The notes beneath the pieces are model-generated. The model saw only the letters and a list, made by a program, of their open reading frames with translations, made no database searches and was not told where the DNA came from. 64,000 nucleotides of DNA. Origin: CAVTUU01 sp045804965. GTDB taxonomy: Bacteria; Chloroflexota; Chloroflexia; Thermomicrobiales; UBA6265. Shown one piece after another: positions 8,965 to 17,368 of this stretch (positions within the stretch are counted from its first letter, which is position 1; every line of letters begins with the position of its first letter). The DNA lies in NCBI GenBank assembly GCA_045804965.1, contig JBJMMD010000009.1, positions 124,001 through 188,000 on the forward strand, in the 5' to 3' direction. The translations under genes and the position numbers were made by a program.

Positions 8965-9085
8965 CCTCATGCCGAGCGAAGTCGAGCCATCTGGCTCTTC
9001 CAATCGCTGGCTGTGGGCAGGGCCAGATTCTTCGCTTTCGCTCAGAATGACGGAGGGGGAGCGCGCAGAATGACGGAGGGGGTCG
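8965..9085. repeat. Interspersed inverted repeat with tandem AGAATGACGGAGGGGG
   Basis: Same family as 2850-2965: GCCGAGCGAAGTCGAGCCAT on the left and TTCGCTTTCGCTCAGAATGAC on the right, followed by two AGAATGACGGAGGGGG units. It fills the 300-bp gap between ctaAB and the thioredoxin/NHL gene. No gene is seen here. Confidence 0.65.
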
Positions 9086-9139
9086 GTGCGCGCAATGACG
9101 AAGAGGCACTCATCATCAGGTTGGAAGGACGACATCACG

Positions 9140-10630
9140 ATGCCAAGTCAGTATGCGGGAACGGTTCGCGCGCCGGAGTTTCCGGTTGGATTGGAGTGGT
9201 TCAATACCGAGCCGCTGACGACGGCCCGCCTCCGGGGCAAGGTCGTCATCTTCGACTTTTGGACCTATGGCTGAATTAATTGTCACCACATCATCCCGCA
9301 GTTGCGGGACCTCGAACACGCATTCCCGCACGAGCTGGTCGTGATCGGCGTCCACTCCGCCAAGTTTCCCGCCGAGCGGGAGAGCGAGAACCTGCGCGCG
9401 GCCGTGCAGCGCCACGAGCTCGATCACTCCGTGGTGAACGACGGCGATTTTGCGATCTGGCAGAGCTACGCCGTTCGCGCTTGGCCGACCTTAATGTTCG
9501 TCGATCCTCGCGGGAATGTCGTCGGCAAACACGAAGGCGAGTTCCCGTTCGAACCGGTGCGCGACCTCATCCAGGAGATGATTGCGACCTTCGACGCCGA
9601 GGGCGCGGTCGATCGCACATCCCTCCCTATCACACCGCTGCCGGCCGTGGGCGGTGAGCTTCGCTTTCCCGGCAAGGTGCTCGCCGACGAAGCCGGCAGT
9701 CGCCTCTTGGTCGCCGACTCCGGGCATAACCGCATTGTCGTCACCGGCTTCGACGGCAAGATCGATCTGGTCATTGGCAGCGGGGAGCCGGGATTTGCCG
9801 ACGGGGATCGCGATGACGCCCGTTTCGACCATCCCCAAGGTCTCGCGCTTGCGGAGGACGGGAAGGCTCTCTACGTTGCCGACACAGAGAACCACGCAAT
9901 CCGGGCGATCGAGCTTGCCACCGGCCGCGTGACAACTGTGGCCGGAACGGGAGCGCAAGGGCATCAACGCGTCGGCGGTCCGGCCCTCGAGACGGGCATT
10001 TCGTCGCCGTGGGACCTCACTTTCCTCGATAATCGGCTCTGGATCGCGATGGCGGGCACGCATCAGCTCTGGACGCTCGATCTCGGCGCCGGCCGGCTCG
10101 ACGTGGCCGCGGGCACGGGCGTGGAATCGATCCACGACGGTCCGCTGCTCCAGGCCACGTTCGCGCAGCCGAGCGGGATCACGGCCAGCGGCGGCGTGCT
10201 CTACACCGCCGACAGCGAAACGAGCTCGGTCCGGCGCGTCGATCCGACTGAGGACCGCGTGCGCCGGTTGGTCGGGCGGGGGCTCTTCGATTTCGGGGAC
10301 GTCGACGCCCGCGGCGACAGCGTCCGCCTTCAACACCCCTTGGGTGTCGATGCCGCGATCGCGGAGGGCGCCACGGTCGTCTACATCGCCGACAGCTACA
10401 ACGACAAGATCAAACGGCTCGACCCGGCCACGCGCGAGGTCGAAACCCTCTTCGGGGGAGATGCCCGCGGTGCCGCCGACGGCGCTTGGCGCACGGCGGA
10501 GTTCTGGGAGCCGGGCGGGGTGAGCGTTGCTGGTCGCCGGCTCTTTATCGCCGATACCAACAATCACTCGGTTCGCGTCGCCGACCTCGACGGCGGGGAG
10601 GTAACCACAGTTACCATCCGCTCAGCCTGA
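9140..10630 (+). CDS. Candidate selenoprotein: thioredoxin-like/NHL-repeat protein with UxxC active site (in-frame TGA at 9272)
   Basis: Thioredoxin-fold plus NHL beta-propeller protein, like NHLRC2-type proteins. The frame from ATG 9140 (GGAAGGA upstream) to TGA 10630 has one internal TGA at codon 45. The local sequence is FDFWTYG-TGA-INCHH; in relatives this position is the first cysteine of the CINC redox motif, so the TGA replaces exactly the catalytic Cys and leaves resolving C48. A hairpin suited to a bacterial SECIS follows (9294-9309). Downstream about 450 codons are intact: the thioredoxin domain (WPTLMFVDPRGNVVGKHEGEF) to about residue 150, then NHL repeats (VADSGHNRIVV, VADTENHAIRAI, IADSYNDKIKRL, IADTNNHSVRVA). 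The alternative is a nonsense mutation; no Sec genes are in this window. Confidence 0.7.
9294..9309 (+). promoter_or_regulatory. SECIS-like hairpin 3' of the in-frame TGA
   Basis: TCCCGC-AGTT-GCGGGA forms a perfect 6-bp stem with a four-base loop. The loop begins 25 bases after the TGA and has G as its second base. Bacterial SECIS elements typically place the apical loop about 16-37 bases after UGA, with a G in the first two loop positions, so both criteria are met. Confidence 0.6.
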
Positions 10631-10667
10631 GTCCTCGACAAGACGGCAAAGATTTGCGCAAAAAGCG

Positions 10668-10695
10668 TTGACAGACAGTCCCAGGCCGCTAAACT
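10668..10695 (+). promoter_or_regulatory. Sigma70-type promoter upstream of the MerR-like gene
   Basis: TTGACA (10668-10673) and TAAACT (10690-10695) are separated by 16 bp. The start codon of the regulator lies about 135 bp downstream, giving a long leader. Confidence 0.6.
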
Positions 10696-10834
10696 CTGTA
10701 AATCGGGGGGAAACTGATATAGCCCAGTTCTGCTTTTCTTGAACTTTGCCCGGTTTCCTGGTGCTGGGTTCAAGGAAGCGACCAATATTCGGCGTGAAGC
10801 GGTGGGGCGCTCGCATGACGAATGGGAGGGTTCG

Positions 10835-11599
10835 ATGACGATGCAGGTCCTGGCAAAGGGTGTGCGGAGCAGCGGCCGAGACGACGCGGACCTCGAAAGC
10901 GTGAGTGCGGGCGATCGAGGACGATGGCTGTCGATTCACGATGCCTGTCGCTTTCTTGGCGTCGACCAGTCGACCCTCCGCCGATGGAGCGATGCCGGGA
11001 AAGTGCCGGTCTTTCGCACGCCGGGCGGTCACCGACGATATGCCGAGGATGATCTTCGACGCCTTGTCGGCGAAGGACCGCGCCGTCAGGAGCGGTCCCG
11101 CCTGAGTCGCCAGAATCTGACCGATCGTTCCCTTTCCGGCTATGAAGAGGAATACCTGCGCTCGGCCCGAGAACGGCGCTGGTTTAAAGCATATAGTCCG
11201 GCAACTCAAGAAGAACACCGCCGTCTCGGTCGGCGGCTGGTCGATCTTGCGATTCGCTACGCCGCCGCGCCCCCGGAAACGGTTGACCGTGGCAGCTATC
11301 TGGCCGAAGGCCAGCAGATCGGCGAGCACTACGGCCGGTCGGGCGCTATCGCTGGGCTCAGCGCCGGCGAGACGGTCGAAGCCTTCCTCTTTTTCCGCTA
11401 TCCCGTGGTCCGGGCGGTGATGGGGATGATTGAGGAAGAGGGGCTCGCGGCGAAGCGGGCGGCTAGAGTCTTCATCGAAATCGGCTACTTTATGGATCAG
11501 GTGCTGATCGCCACCGTGCGCGGCCAAGAGAACTACGGCGCCTTCGTCGGCGCGTCCCGGGCGATGAGCGAAGCACAGGGCACGATCAGCGACGTATAG
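10835..11599 (+). CDS. MerR/BldC-type helix-turn-helix regulator with C-terminal helical domain
   Basis: A 254-residue DNA-binding protein. Residues about 30-75 form an excisionase/MerR-like winged helix (LSIHDACRFLGVDQSTLRRWSDAGKVPVFRTPGGHRRYAEDDL). The C-terminal ~170 residues are helical and resemble the RsbR N-terminal-type domain (FFRYPVVRAVMGMIEEEGLAAKRA), so it may sense a partner or stress signal. The ATG at 10835 follows GGGAGGG. It is transcribed alone from its own promoter and ends before a strong terminator. Targets are unknown. Confidence 0.78.
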   Translation: MTMQVLAKGVRSSGRDDADLESVSAGDRGRWLSIHDACRFLGVDQSTLRRWSDAGKVPVFRTPGGHRRYAEDDLRRLVGEGPRRQERSRLSRQNLTDRSLSGYEEEYLRSARERRWFKAYSPATQEEHRRLGRRLVDLAIRYAAAPPETVDRGSYLAEGQQIGEHYGRSGAIAGLSAGETVEAFLFFRYPVVRAVMGMIEEEGLAAKRAARVFIEIGYFMDQVLIATVRGQENYGAFVGASRAMSEAQGTISDV

Positions 11600-11784
11600 G
11601 GTTTGTGCGCAGAAAGAGTAAATATGCGGGCCGACGCCGAGAAATCAAGGCATCGGTGGTCCAAACGTGCCGTCGAGAGTATCCGATCAGTCCATTCTGG
11701 TGTCACTCAGTCAAGCATAATTTAATTGTAGCGCTCGGCTGGTTTCCCCCCTTCCCTCACCAGCCGACGCGAACGACCCCCGCG

Positions 11785-11830
11785 GAGCCCCCTGCTGCAA
11801 CAGGGGGCTCGGCATTTCTGTCGTTTTGTT
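11785..11830 (+). terminator. Rho-independent terminator
   Basis: GAGCCCCCTG-CTGCAA-CAGGGGGCTC (10-bp perfect stem, 11785-11810) is followed by the T-rich ATTTCTGTCGTTTTGTTTG. It closes the MerR-like transcript; 11600-11784 contains nothing else recognisable. Confidence 0.8.
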
Positions 11831-11893
11831 TGTAGTGATGGCGTGAAGATTCCCTAATTGAACATCGCCCAGAGGGCACCCGCCGTTTCGGTT

Positions 11894-12235
11894 TCACCGT
11901 GGCCCCGCCACCTTCGTCTCCCGCTCCTCCGAACTTGGAATCATCCACTCCGCCCGTTTCAGGGCCTCGCGTTTCCGGCGCACCCGTCGCAGGCGAATCC
12001 GGAATAGGACTGGGGCGGCGCAGAGGGCGACGATGGCGAGCAACCAGATCCAGGTCGTCGCCGCGAGCAGGACCCCCGTTTTGAAGTCGTGCACAGCCCA
12101 GAGGACGAGGAGAAGTGTCGCCACTTTCGCGGCCACGATCGTCCAGACCAATACCCAGGCGCTGAACGTCGTCTCCTCATCGTCCGCCGGCGCGTGATAG
12201 TCCGCGGAATGGTGACTAGGGTCGGAGCGTGGCAT
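11894..12235 (-). CDS. Small membrane protein of unknown function
   Basis: About 113 residues if read from the ATG at 12235; a longer frame to 12328 adds only Arg-rich sequence. Two hydrophobic helices are visible (SAWVLVWTIVAAKVATLLLVLWAV and a second ending IVALCAAPVLF), flanked by an acidic His-rich N-terminus and a strongly basic C-terminus (RIRLRRVRRKREALKR). I do not recognise the family. It faces away from the small membrane protein at 12361. Confidence 0.6.
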   Translation of the reverse strand: MPRSDPSHHSADYHAPADDEETTFSAWVLVWTIVAAKVATLLLVLWAVHDFKTGVLLAATTWIWLLAIVALCAAPVLFRIRLRRVRRKREALKRAEWMIPSSEERETKVAGPR

Positions 12236-12360
12236 GGCGTGGGCCGACCTGCGGCGCCAAGCGCCGCCCCTGGATGCGCGGTGGCCACTGTCTGCGCACA
12301 CCCTACTCCTGAACGCCGACGGGCACAAGACCCGGCATCGCTAGGCTCGTTCCGGGTATC

Positions 12361-12576
12361 ATGCTCGTGAGAAATCGGTCGCCGCGCAGGAATTGGGTCA
12401 TGGGTGTACAGGAATATCTCCTCCTCGTGCTCGTCATTCTCCTTCCGCTGATCATCGCCGTCGTCGTCACCCTCTGGACCCTTGAGCAGGCGCGCCTACG
12501 AAACAAGAAGAATCGCAAGCGCTCGCCGAAGCCGGCTCCCGAATCGAGCTCCCCTCCCCCCGTCGAACCGCGCTAG
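12361..12576 (+). CDS. Single-pass small membrane protein
   Basis: 71 residues, or 58 if the start is the ATG at 12400 (MGVQEY). It has one hydrophobic helix (YLLLVLVILLPLIIAVVVTLW), followed by a short charged segment and a Pro/Ser tail. Neither start has a convincing ribosome site. Function not recognised; it might be a membrane-complex assembly peptide. Confidence 0.5.
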   Translation: MLVRNRSPRRNWVMGVQEYLLLVLVILLPLIIAVVVTLWTLEQARLRNKKNRKRSPKPAPESSSPPPVEPR

Positions 12577-12757
12577 GGGCGCGGTCGTCGCCATCGGTTC
12601 TCCACCTTCGCGACAACCAGCCAGCTTGGGTTTAGGTCCATTGGGCTAGTTCGCCCGTTGAGCCGCGAATCGGGGGATTCCTAGAATGACTCCACGGAAG
12701 TTGCGCCCCGTTCGGCCAAAATGCGTCACGCGTTTCAACACGCCATGGTGACAAATC

Positions 12758-15700
12758 ATGGCCGCCGTTCTTGTTTCATGGGATGAAATGCCGGCGCGGT
12801 ATGGCCGGCGAGGGATCCGCACTAGGGGGTCGGTGGTGGAATTAACTGAGCTCATGCGTGGCGCCCAAGAGGCGATGGACCGCGGCGATTATCAGGTCGC
12901 GACACGGGCATGCACGCATGTGCTGGAAGCATATCCCTCGTGCCTAACGGCCCATCGTGTCCTCGGCGAGGCTCACCTTGAACGTGGCGAGGCCGACCTC
13001 GCGACCCAACATTTCGATTCCGTGCTCGAAATCGATCCACTCAACGTAGTCGCCCGCCTCGGCTTGGGCGTCGCCGCCGAGGAGCGGGCAGATCCGACGA
13101 CCGCATACACCCACTATCTGAACGCGTGGGAAATCAACCCCGCGCTCGAACAGGTGCGCGAGGAGCTCGTTCGCTTGCGGATTGCGCTCGGCCGGGAAGA
13201 TCGACTGCATCCAACGCGGGCGGGTCTGGCCAGCATCTTTGCCAGAGGCGGCCAACTTGGCCGCGCGGCCGCCGAATGGCGGGCGCTGCTCCATGCCGAT
13301 CCTGAGAATGTGCGCAGTCGCTCCGCTCTAGCCGAAGTGCTCTGGCGCGCCGGTGATGATGCCGGCGCTGCGGCCGCGGCGAAGTCGGCGCTCGACTCGG
13401 CGCCCTATAACGCGCGACTGCTCGCGATGCTGGCCGACATCGAACGCCGACACGGCGCGAACGATGTCGGCGCGCTCGTCGAGCGCTATCACGACGCCGA
13501 TCCGCTGGGCGACGTGATCGCCGGTCTCGCTGATCTGCGGCCCAGCGTCGAGCTCGATTTTCTCCAACCGGGACCGAAGGCGATCGCGCCGCTCGAGCTA
13601 CAGGCGACGCCGGTGAGCGCGCCCGAACCCCAGCACTTTGCGCCGGGGGCGCTCGCCGTCAGTCACTTGCCCGCGCCGGATCTCTGGGACAACCTCGTGC
13701 AGGATTTCGGCACCGATCCGATGGGTATGAGCATGGGCAGCGAACCGGTGGGCGATATCGTGCCCTTTGCCTGGGAAGACGCGCTCGGCACGAACGATCA
13801 GGCGCAGGATGACTCAATTCTCGGTGATGCGGTTTCTCCGGTCCCCGCGGCAGTTGCGCCTGAGCCATTGATGGTTGCGCCCGAGCCGGTGATGGCTGCA
13901 CCAGCCGAAGAGACGCACAACGACGATGATCTGAACCAGTACTTCGCGGCCCCGCAGGGGCAGATGCCCGCCGCGCCTGAGCCGCTGCGGTCCGATCCGC
14001 TCCCGCAGCCCGACGCCGATTTCGCCGCGCTGATGGCGGAACCGACCGTGCCCGCACCGATCGCGGCGGCGTTTCCGACCGACGACCTCGCCGCGCTGAT
14101 GGCAGCGCCGGCTGACTCGCCTGCCAGCGCTTATGTCGACAGCGCCTTTACCACAGTGTTGCCCGAGATGACGGCGGACGATCTCGTGCTTTCCAACGGC
14201 TTTGCGCCGCCAACGGAAGCGACAGCGATCGTGGCCGAGGCCCCGAACCCATTCATCACCGCCGACGGTCGAGTCGATCTCACGGTTGGTTGGGACGACC
14301 TCGATCGCACCCTGGCGGAGGCGACGCCACACGGCGATTTCACGCGCGAGTACGAGCACCTGCTGGCCGAAATCGACGCGGGCGGCATCGCGCCATTTGC
14401 CACGGTTGAGCCGGCAGGCGACACCGAGGCCTGGGAGCCCTTATCCGCGGAAGACGTGCAACCCATGGCGGCAGCCCCGGCCCCGGACGCGGGCGCAGAC
14501 CTCCAAGACTTGGATCTCCAACTCGACGAAACGTGGGGCAGTGAGCCGGCCGCTGAAGCGGCAGCGATCGGGTCAGACGACCTCCTATCGTCTTTTCCCG
14601 ATGAATCGGTCATAGTACCCGCGGAGGTAGCGGCCTCGATTCAGGAGCCGGAACCGACCGGGTACACAGAAATCTTCCGCAATATTGATCAGGATACGCT
14701 TCTGCTGCCGGAAGAAGAATCGCCGGTCAATCCCTTAGCGCGTCCGGACCTTGCCGGCGAACCGCCAGATTTGGCGGACGTGCTGTCGGTGGCCGCCGAC
14801 GATGCCCTCGATTTCTCGAGCCAATTCGACAATATCGATCTCAGCGGCCTCGACGGGGTGACGGCCGATGACTGGCTTGCCGGGATTGAATCGGATGCGG
14901 TGGTTGCCGAACCTGTGGCTGCGGCCGTGTCTAGTCACGCGGCCGGTCAGGATACGTTCGACCCGTTGCTCTCCGATCTCCATGGGATCGAGCCATTCTC
15001 GTTTGATGAAGGTGGCGCAAACGGCGTGGACGGCGAGTTCGGGGTTGATTTCTCCGAGGTCAATGAAGCGCCGTTTGATCCCTCGCAGTACAGCGCGATG
15101 CCGGATCTTGCAGCGCTGCACGATACGACCCGACCGGCCATTTCGCCAGATCCGATTGCCGAGGACGAACCGCTCGAGCTGATCGACGACGAACTCGCAT
15201 TTGACTTCGCCGCCGTCGAAACCGCTCCGGCATTGGACGTTGCCGCCGAGGCACAGTCTGCGTCCGACGATCAGGACGAGGACTTCCCGGCGCTGGATGT
15301 TCGGAGCTGGCCGGCGTTTGTTGGCGTGACTTCGGAACTGATCGACCGCGGTCAAGGCGGTCTCTTCGCGCGGTTGCGGGCGGAGAAAGTTGCCCTCGTC
15401 GAGGCCGGGATCGTCACCCTGGCGCCGAGAGCGGAACTTGCTGAAGTGGCGTCGGCTGCACCTGTGGACTGGACTCCCCCGGCTGTCGCAACAGCGCCTG
15501 TCGAAGAAGCGCCGCCGGAAGAGATCGTTGCGAGTAAGGCACCGGTGCTCTCCGTCGTGGCCACCAACGCAATGCCGGATCACGGGCTCGATCTCATCGC
15601 GCTTCGCGACCGATTGCTGGAAAGCGACGCCTCCGCGCTTGAGGTGGCCGAACTCCTGGAAGCGGCGGTTTCACGTGGAACATCGGATCCTGCCCTGTGG

Positions 15701-15796
15701 CGCGCGCTGGGCGAGGCCTACTTGAAAGTCGGCAAGAGCGAGCAAGCGGCAGCGCAATTCCGGCGAGCAATGCTGGCGCGCCGCCGCGCGCAGTAG
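12758..15796 (+). CDS. Large TPR protein with long acidic low-complexity region
   Basis: The true start is uncertain: the GTG codons at 12833/12836 after AGGGGG, giving (V)VELTELMRGAQEAM, are more plausible than 12758. Residues up to about 250 form tetratricopeptide repeats (DYQVATRACTHVLEAYPSCLTAHRVLGEAHLERGEAD, AAAEWRALLHADPENVRSRSALAEVLWRAGD). Then about 650 residues are Ala/Pro/Asp/Glu-rich and probably disordered. A last TPR-like pair closes the protein (ALWRALGEAYLKVGKSEQAAAQFRRAML). Scaffold function is likely. It is 30 bp upstream of the roadblock gene, suggesting an operon and perhaps a complex with it. A parS-like site lies within its 3' end. Confidence 0.8.
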   Translation: MAAVLVSWDEMPARYGRRGIRTRGSVVELTELMRGAQEAMDRGDYQVATRACTHVLEAYPSCLTAHRVLGEAHLERGEADLATQHFDSVLEIDPLNVVARLGLGVAAEERADPTTAYTHYLNAWEINPALEQVREELVRLRIALGREDRLHPTRAGLASIFARGGQLGRAAAEWRALLHADPENVRSRSALAEVLWRAGDDAGAAAAAKSALDSAPYNARLLAMLADIERRHGANDVGALVERYHDADPLGDVIAGLADLRPSVELDFLQPGPKAIAPLELQATPVSAPEPQHFAPGALAVSHLPAPDLWDNLVQDFGTDPMGMSMGSEPVGDIVPFAWEDALGTNDQAQDDSILGDAVSPVPAAVAPEPLMVAPEPVMAAPAEETHNDDDLNQYFAAPQGQMPAAPEPLRSDPLPQPDADFAALMAEPTVPAPIAAAFPTDDLAALMAAPADSPASAYVDSAFTTVLPEMTADDLVLSNGFAPPTEATAIVAEAPNPFITADGRVDLTVGWDDLDRTLAEATPHGDFTREYEHLLAEIDAGGIAPFATVEPAGDTEAWEPLSAEDVQPMAAAPAPDAGADLQDLDLQLDETWGSEPAAEAAAIGSDDLLSSFPDESVIVPAEVAASIQEPEPTGYTEIFRNIDQDTLLLPEEESPVNPLARPDLAGEPPDLADVLSVAADDALDFSSQFDNIDLSGLDGVTADDWLAGIESDAVVAEPVAAAVSSHAAGQDTFDPLLSDLHGIEPFSFDEGGANGVDGEFGVDFSEVNEAPFDPSQYSAMPDLAALHDTTRPAISPDPIAEDEPLELIDDELAFDFAAVETAPALDVAAEAQSASDDQDEDFPALDVRSWPAFVGVTSELIDRGQGGLFARLRAEKVALVEAGIVTLAPRAELAEVASAAPVDWTPPAVATAPVEEAPPEEIVASKAPVLSVVATNAMPDHGLDLIALRDRLLESDASALEVAELLEAAVSRGTSDPALWRALGEAYLKVGKSEQAAAQFRRAMLARRRAQ
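15667..15682. other. parS-like site 1
   Basis: GGTTTCACGTGGAACA has two mismatches to the parS consensus TGTTTCACGTGAAACA. It lies inside the 3' end of the TPR gene. Confidence 0.55.
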
Positions 15797-15825
15797 CCAA
15801 CCAATTCGATGAGGATGACGGCGCC

Positions 15826-16197
15826 ATGATGGTCGATACCGGGGTTGTGGATAATATTCTGCTCGATCTGCTCAAGCACGAGGAAATTCTCGGCGCGGTC
15901 GCGGTCAGCATCGACGGTCTGGTCGTGGGCAGCGCCGGGATCAACCAGACAGATGCCGAGCTCGCGGGAGCGCTCGGTGCGTCGCTTGTCGGCGCGGCCG
16001 AGCGTACTGCTCGCCGCCTTGGCGCGGGTCTTGCGAGCGACGTTTCCATCGGCACGGCAGATGGATTCATTCATGTCAAGAGCGGCGGCGATTTCGCCGT
16101 GTTGGTATTCAGCGAAATGTCCGATGGCGTGACCGTGAAAAAAGCTTGCGGCGTCGCGGTCGACGAAATTTCGAAGATGCTGGAAGGTCTCGAATAA
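15826..16197 (+). CDS. Roadblock/LC7 domain protein
   Basis: 123 residues spanning one roadblock/LC7 fold (ILLDLLKHEEILGAVAVSIDGLVVGSAG... ADGFIHVKSGGDFAVLVFSEMSDGVTVKKACG). Such proteins usually act as GTPase-activating or regulatory subunits for small Ras-like GTPases (MglA type) or in cell organisation. The ATG at 15826 follows GAGGA; longer in-frame versions overlap the TPR gene. Co-transcription with the TPR protein is likely. No GTPase partner is in this window. A perfect DnaA-box decamer (TTGTGGATAA) falls at 15845-15854 inside the gene and may be chance. Confidence 0.85.
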   Translation: MMVDTGVVDNILLDLLKHEEILGAVAVSIDGLVVGSAGINQTDAELAGALGASLVGAAERTARRLGAGLASDVSIGTADGFIHVKSGGDFAVLVFSEMSDGVTVKKACGVAVDEISKMLEGLE

Positions 16198-16223
16198 GGC
16201 GGGGGAACCGAAGGGGGTGTCGC

Positions 16224-16260
16224 GAGGACGGTGGCTCGGCCACCGTCCTCGTGGCGTTTC
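16224..16260 (+). terminator. Hairpin between roadblock gene and ndk
   Basis: GAGGACGGTGGC-TCG-GCCACCGTCCTC has a perfect 12-bp stem (16224-16250). It is followed only by CGTGGCGTTTC, so it is a weak or attenuating terminator. Confidence 0.6.
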
Positions 16261-16328
16261 CGCCGGACCCTATGCTAGGGTTGCGCGCTGTCGACTTATC
16301 GGTTGGTGGAACGAGAGGATGCAAGCGC

Positions 16329-16787
16329 GTGGCGGCCATAGAGCGGACACTGGTCATCGTTAAGCCTGACGGCGTCCAGCGCGGTCTGATCGGCGAAGTG
16401 ATCGGTCGGTTGGAACGGCGGGGGCTGAAGATCGTCGCGATGGACCTAAGGCAGATCGACCGGGCATTGGCGGAACAGCACTACGCTGAGCATCAGGGCA
16501 AAGGTTTCTACGAGGGGCTCGTCTCCTACATTACCTCGGGCGCCGTCGTGACCATAGTCCTGGAAGGATCCGATGCGATCGCCGTGACGCGGGCGACGAT
16601 CGGTGCCACGCGTCCGCTCGAAGCCGCGCCTGGCACGATTCGCGGCGACCTCGGTCTGACGGTTGGCCGGAACCTGATCCACGGCTCTGATGGACCGGAA
16701 AGCGCCGCGCGCGAAATCGCGCTCTTCTTTGGCGGTCAGTTGGTCAACTACGGGCGCGACATCGATAAGTGGATCCTTTCGGACTAA
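16329..16787 (+). CDS. ndk: Nucleoside diphosphate kinase
   Basis: Transfers the gamma-phosphate of ATP to NDPs through a phosphohistidine, balancing NTP/dNTP pools. The GTG start at 16329 has GAGAGG ten bases upstream and gives 152 residues, the usual length. Motifs are ERTLVIVKPDGVQRGLIGEV at the N-terminus, the active-site NLIHGSDGPESAAREI with catalytic His, and a C-terminal tail. It sits close to dcd, another nucleotide-pool gene. Confidence 0.95.
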   Translation: MAAIERTLVIVKPDGVQRGLIGEVIGRLERRGLKIVAMDLRQIDRALAEQHYAEHQGKGFYEGLVSYITSGAVVTIVLEGSDAIAVTRATIGATRPLEAAPGTIRGDLGLTVGRNLIHGSDGPESAAREIALFFGGQLVNYGRDIDKWILSD

Positions 16788-16806
16788 GTCCGCGGTTCAC
16801 GCGCAA

Positions 16807-16822
16807 TGTTCCACGTGAAACA
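16807..16822. other. parS-like site 2
   Basis: TGTTCCACGTGAAACA differs at one position from the parS consensus TGTTTCACGTGAAACA. Intergenic, between ndk and its terminator. Confidence 0.75.
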
Positions 16823-16827
16823 TGAGC

Positions 16828-16862
16828 AAGGGCCGGGGCGATTGCCCCGGCCCTTCGATTTC
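16828..16862. terminator. Bidirectional terminator between ndk and the convergent gene
   Basis: AAGGGCCGGGGC-GATT-GCCCCGGCCCTT has a perfect 12-bp stem (16828-16855). It is followed by CGATTTCCCCTT on the plus strand and lies between two convergent genes. Confidence 0.75.
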
Positions 16863-16877
16863 CCCTTCGGTACGGGT

Positions 16878-17264
16878 CTACGTATCGGTGATGTGAACCA
16901 ACGACGGCTGATAATTCCACCGCGAAACCAGCTCGGCAATCAGGTTGCGCAGCGCCTGGTCGGTCACCCGGCTGCCAAGCGGCCGGTGGTCGCCAAAAGG
17001 CGAGCCGGCAAACTTCTCGCGACTCGCGCTCGACCGCGCGTCGTTCCGCGGCGACCGATAGTAAAAATCAGCGTAGAGCTGCTCGCCGTCGCTCGTGATA
17101 TGCAACGCATAGTTCGGATCAAGCGCGATCCCGACCACACCCTGACTCGGGGCGTCGATGATCACGGGGTAGCCCTCGGGAACGCGGCCACGGTATTCCT
17201 CCGCGATCAGCCGCAACATCGGCAGCAGCTCATCCCGTATGCCATTCAGCAACTCGGCGGACAC
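16878..17264 (-). CDS. Conserved-looking hypothetical protein
   Basis: 128 residues. It begins with a helical segment (MSAELLNGIRDELLPMLRLIAEEY); a beta-rich centre follows (PVIIDAPSQGVVGIALDPNYALHITSDGEQLYADFYYR), and it ends VHITDT. Codon usage and the compact fold pattern suggest a real cytosolic protein. I do not recognise the family. It lies between two parS-like sites and is parallel to dcd downstream of it, about 100 bp away. Confidence 0.6.
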   Translation of the reverse strand: MSAELLNGIRDELLPMLRLIAEEYRGRVPEGYPVIIDAPSQGVVGIALDPNYALHITSDGEQLYADFYYRSPRNDARSSASREKFAGSPFGDHRPLGSRVTDQALRNLIAELVSRWNYQPSLVHITDT

Positions 17265-17349
17265 CGTTTCCCCTCACCTTGCTTTCGCTACGCTTCTCGA
17301 CAACGCCGCGGATTATCCGTTGCCCTCCCTTGCGCTGTCCAGCGTGCAA

Positions 17350-17365
17350 CGTTTCACGTGAAACC
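17350..17365. other. parS-like site 3
   Basis: CGTTTCACGTGAAACC contains the perfect 14-bp parS core GTTTCACGTGAAAC; only the outer bases differ from the consensus. Located just after the dcd stop codon (minus strand). Confidence 0.75.
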
Positions 17366-17368
17366 GTG

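Noticed and set aside
9491..10567. 358-codon frame opposite the thioredoxin/NHL gene
   Set aside because: The plus strand carries the recognisable NHL repeats; the minus frame has no domain.
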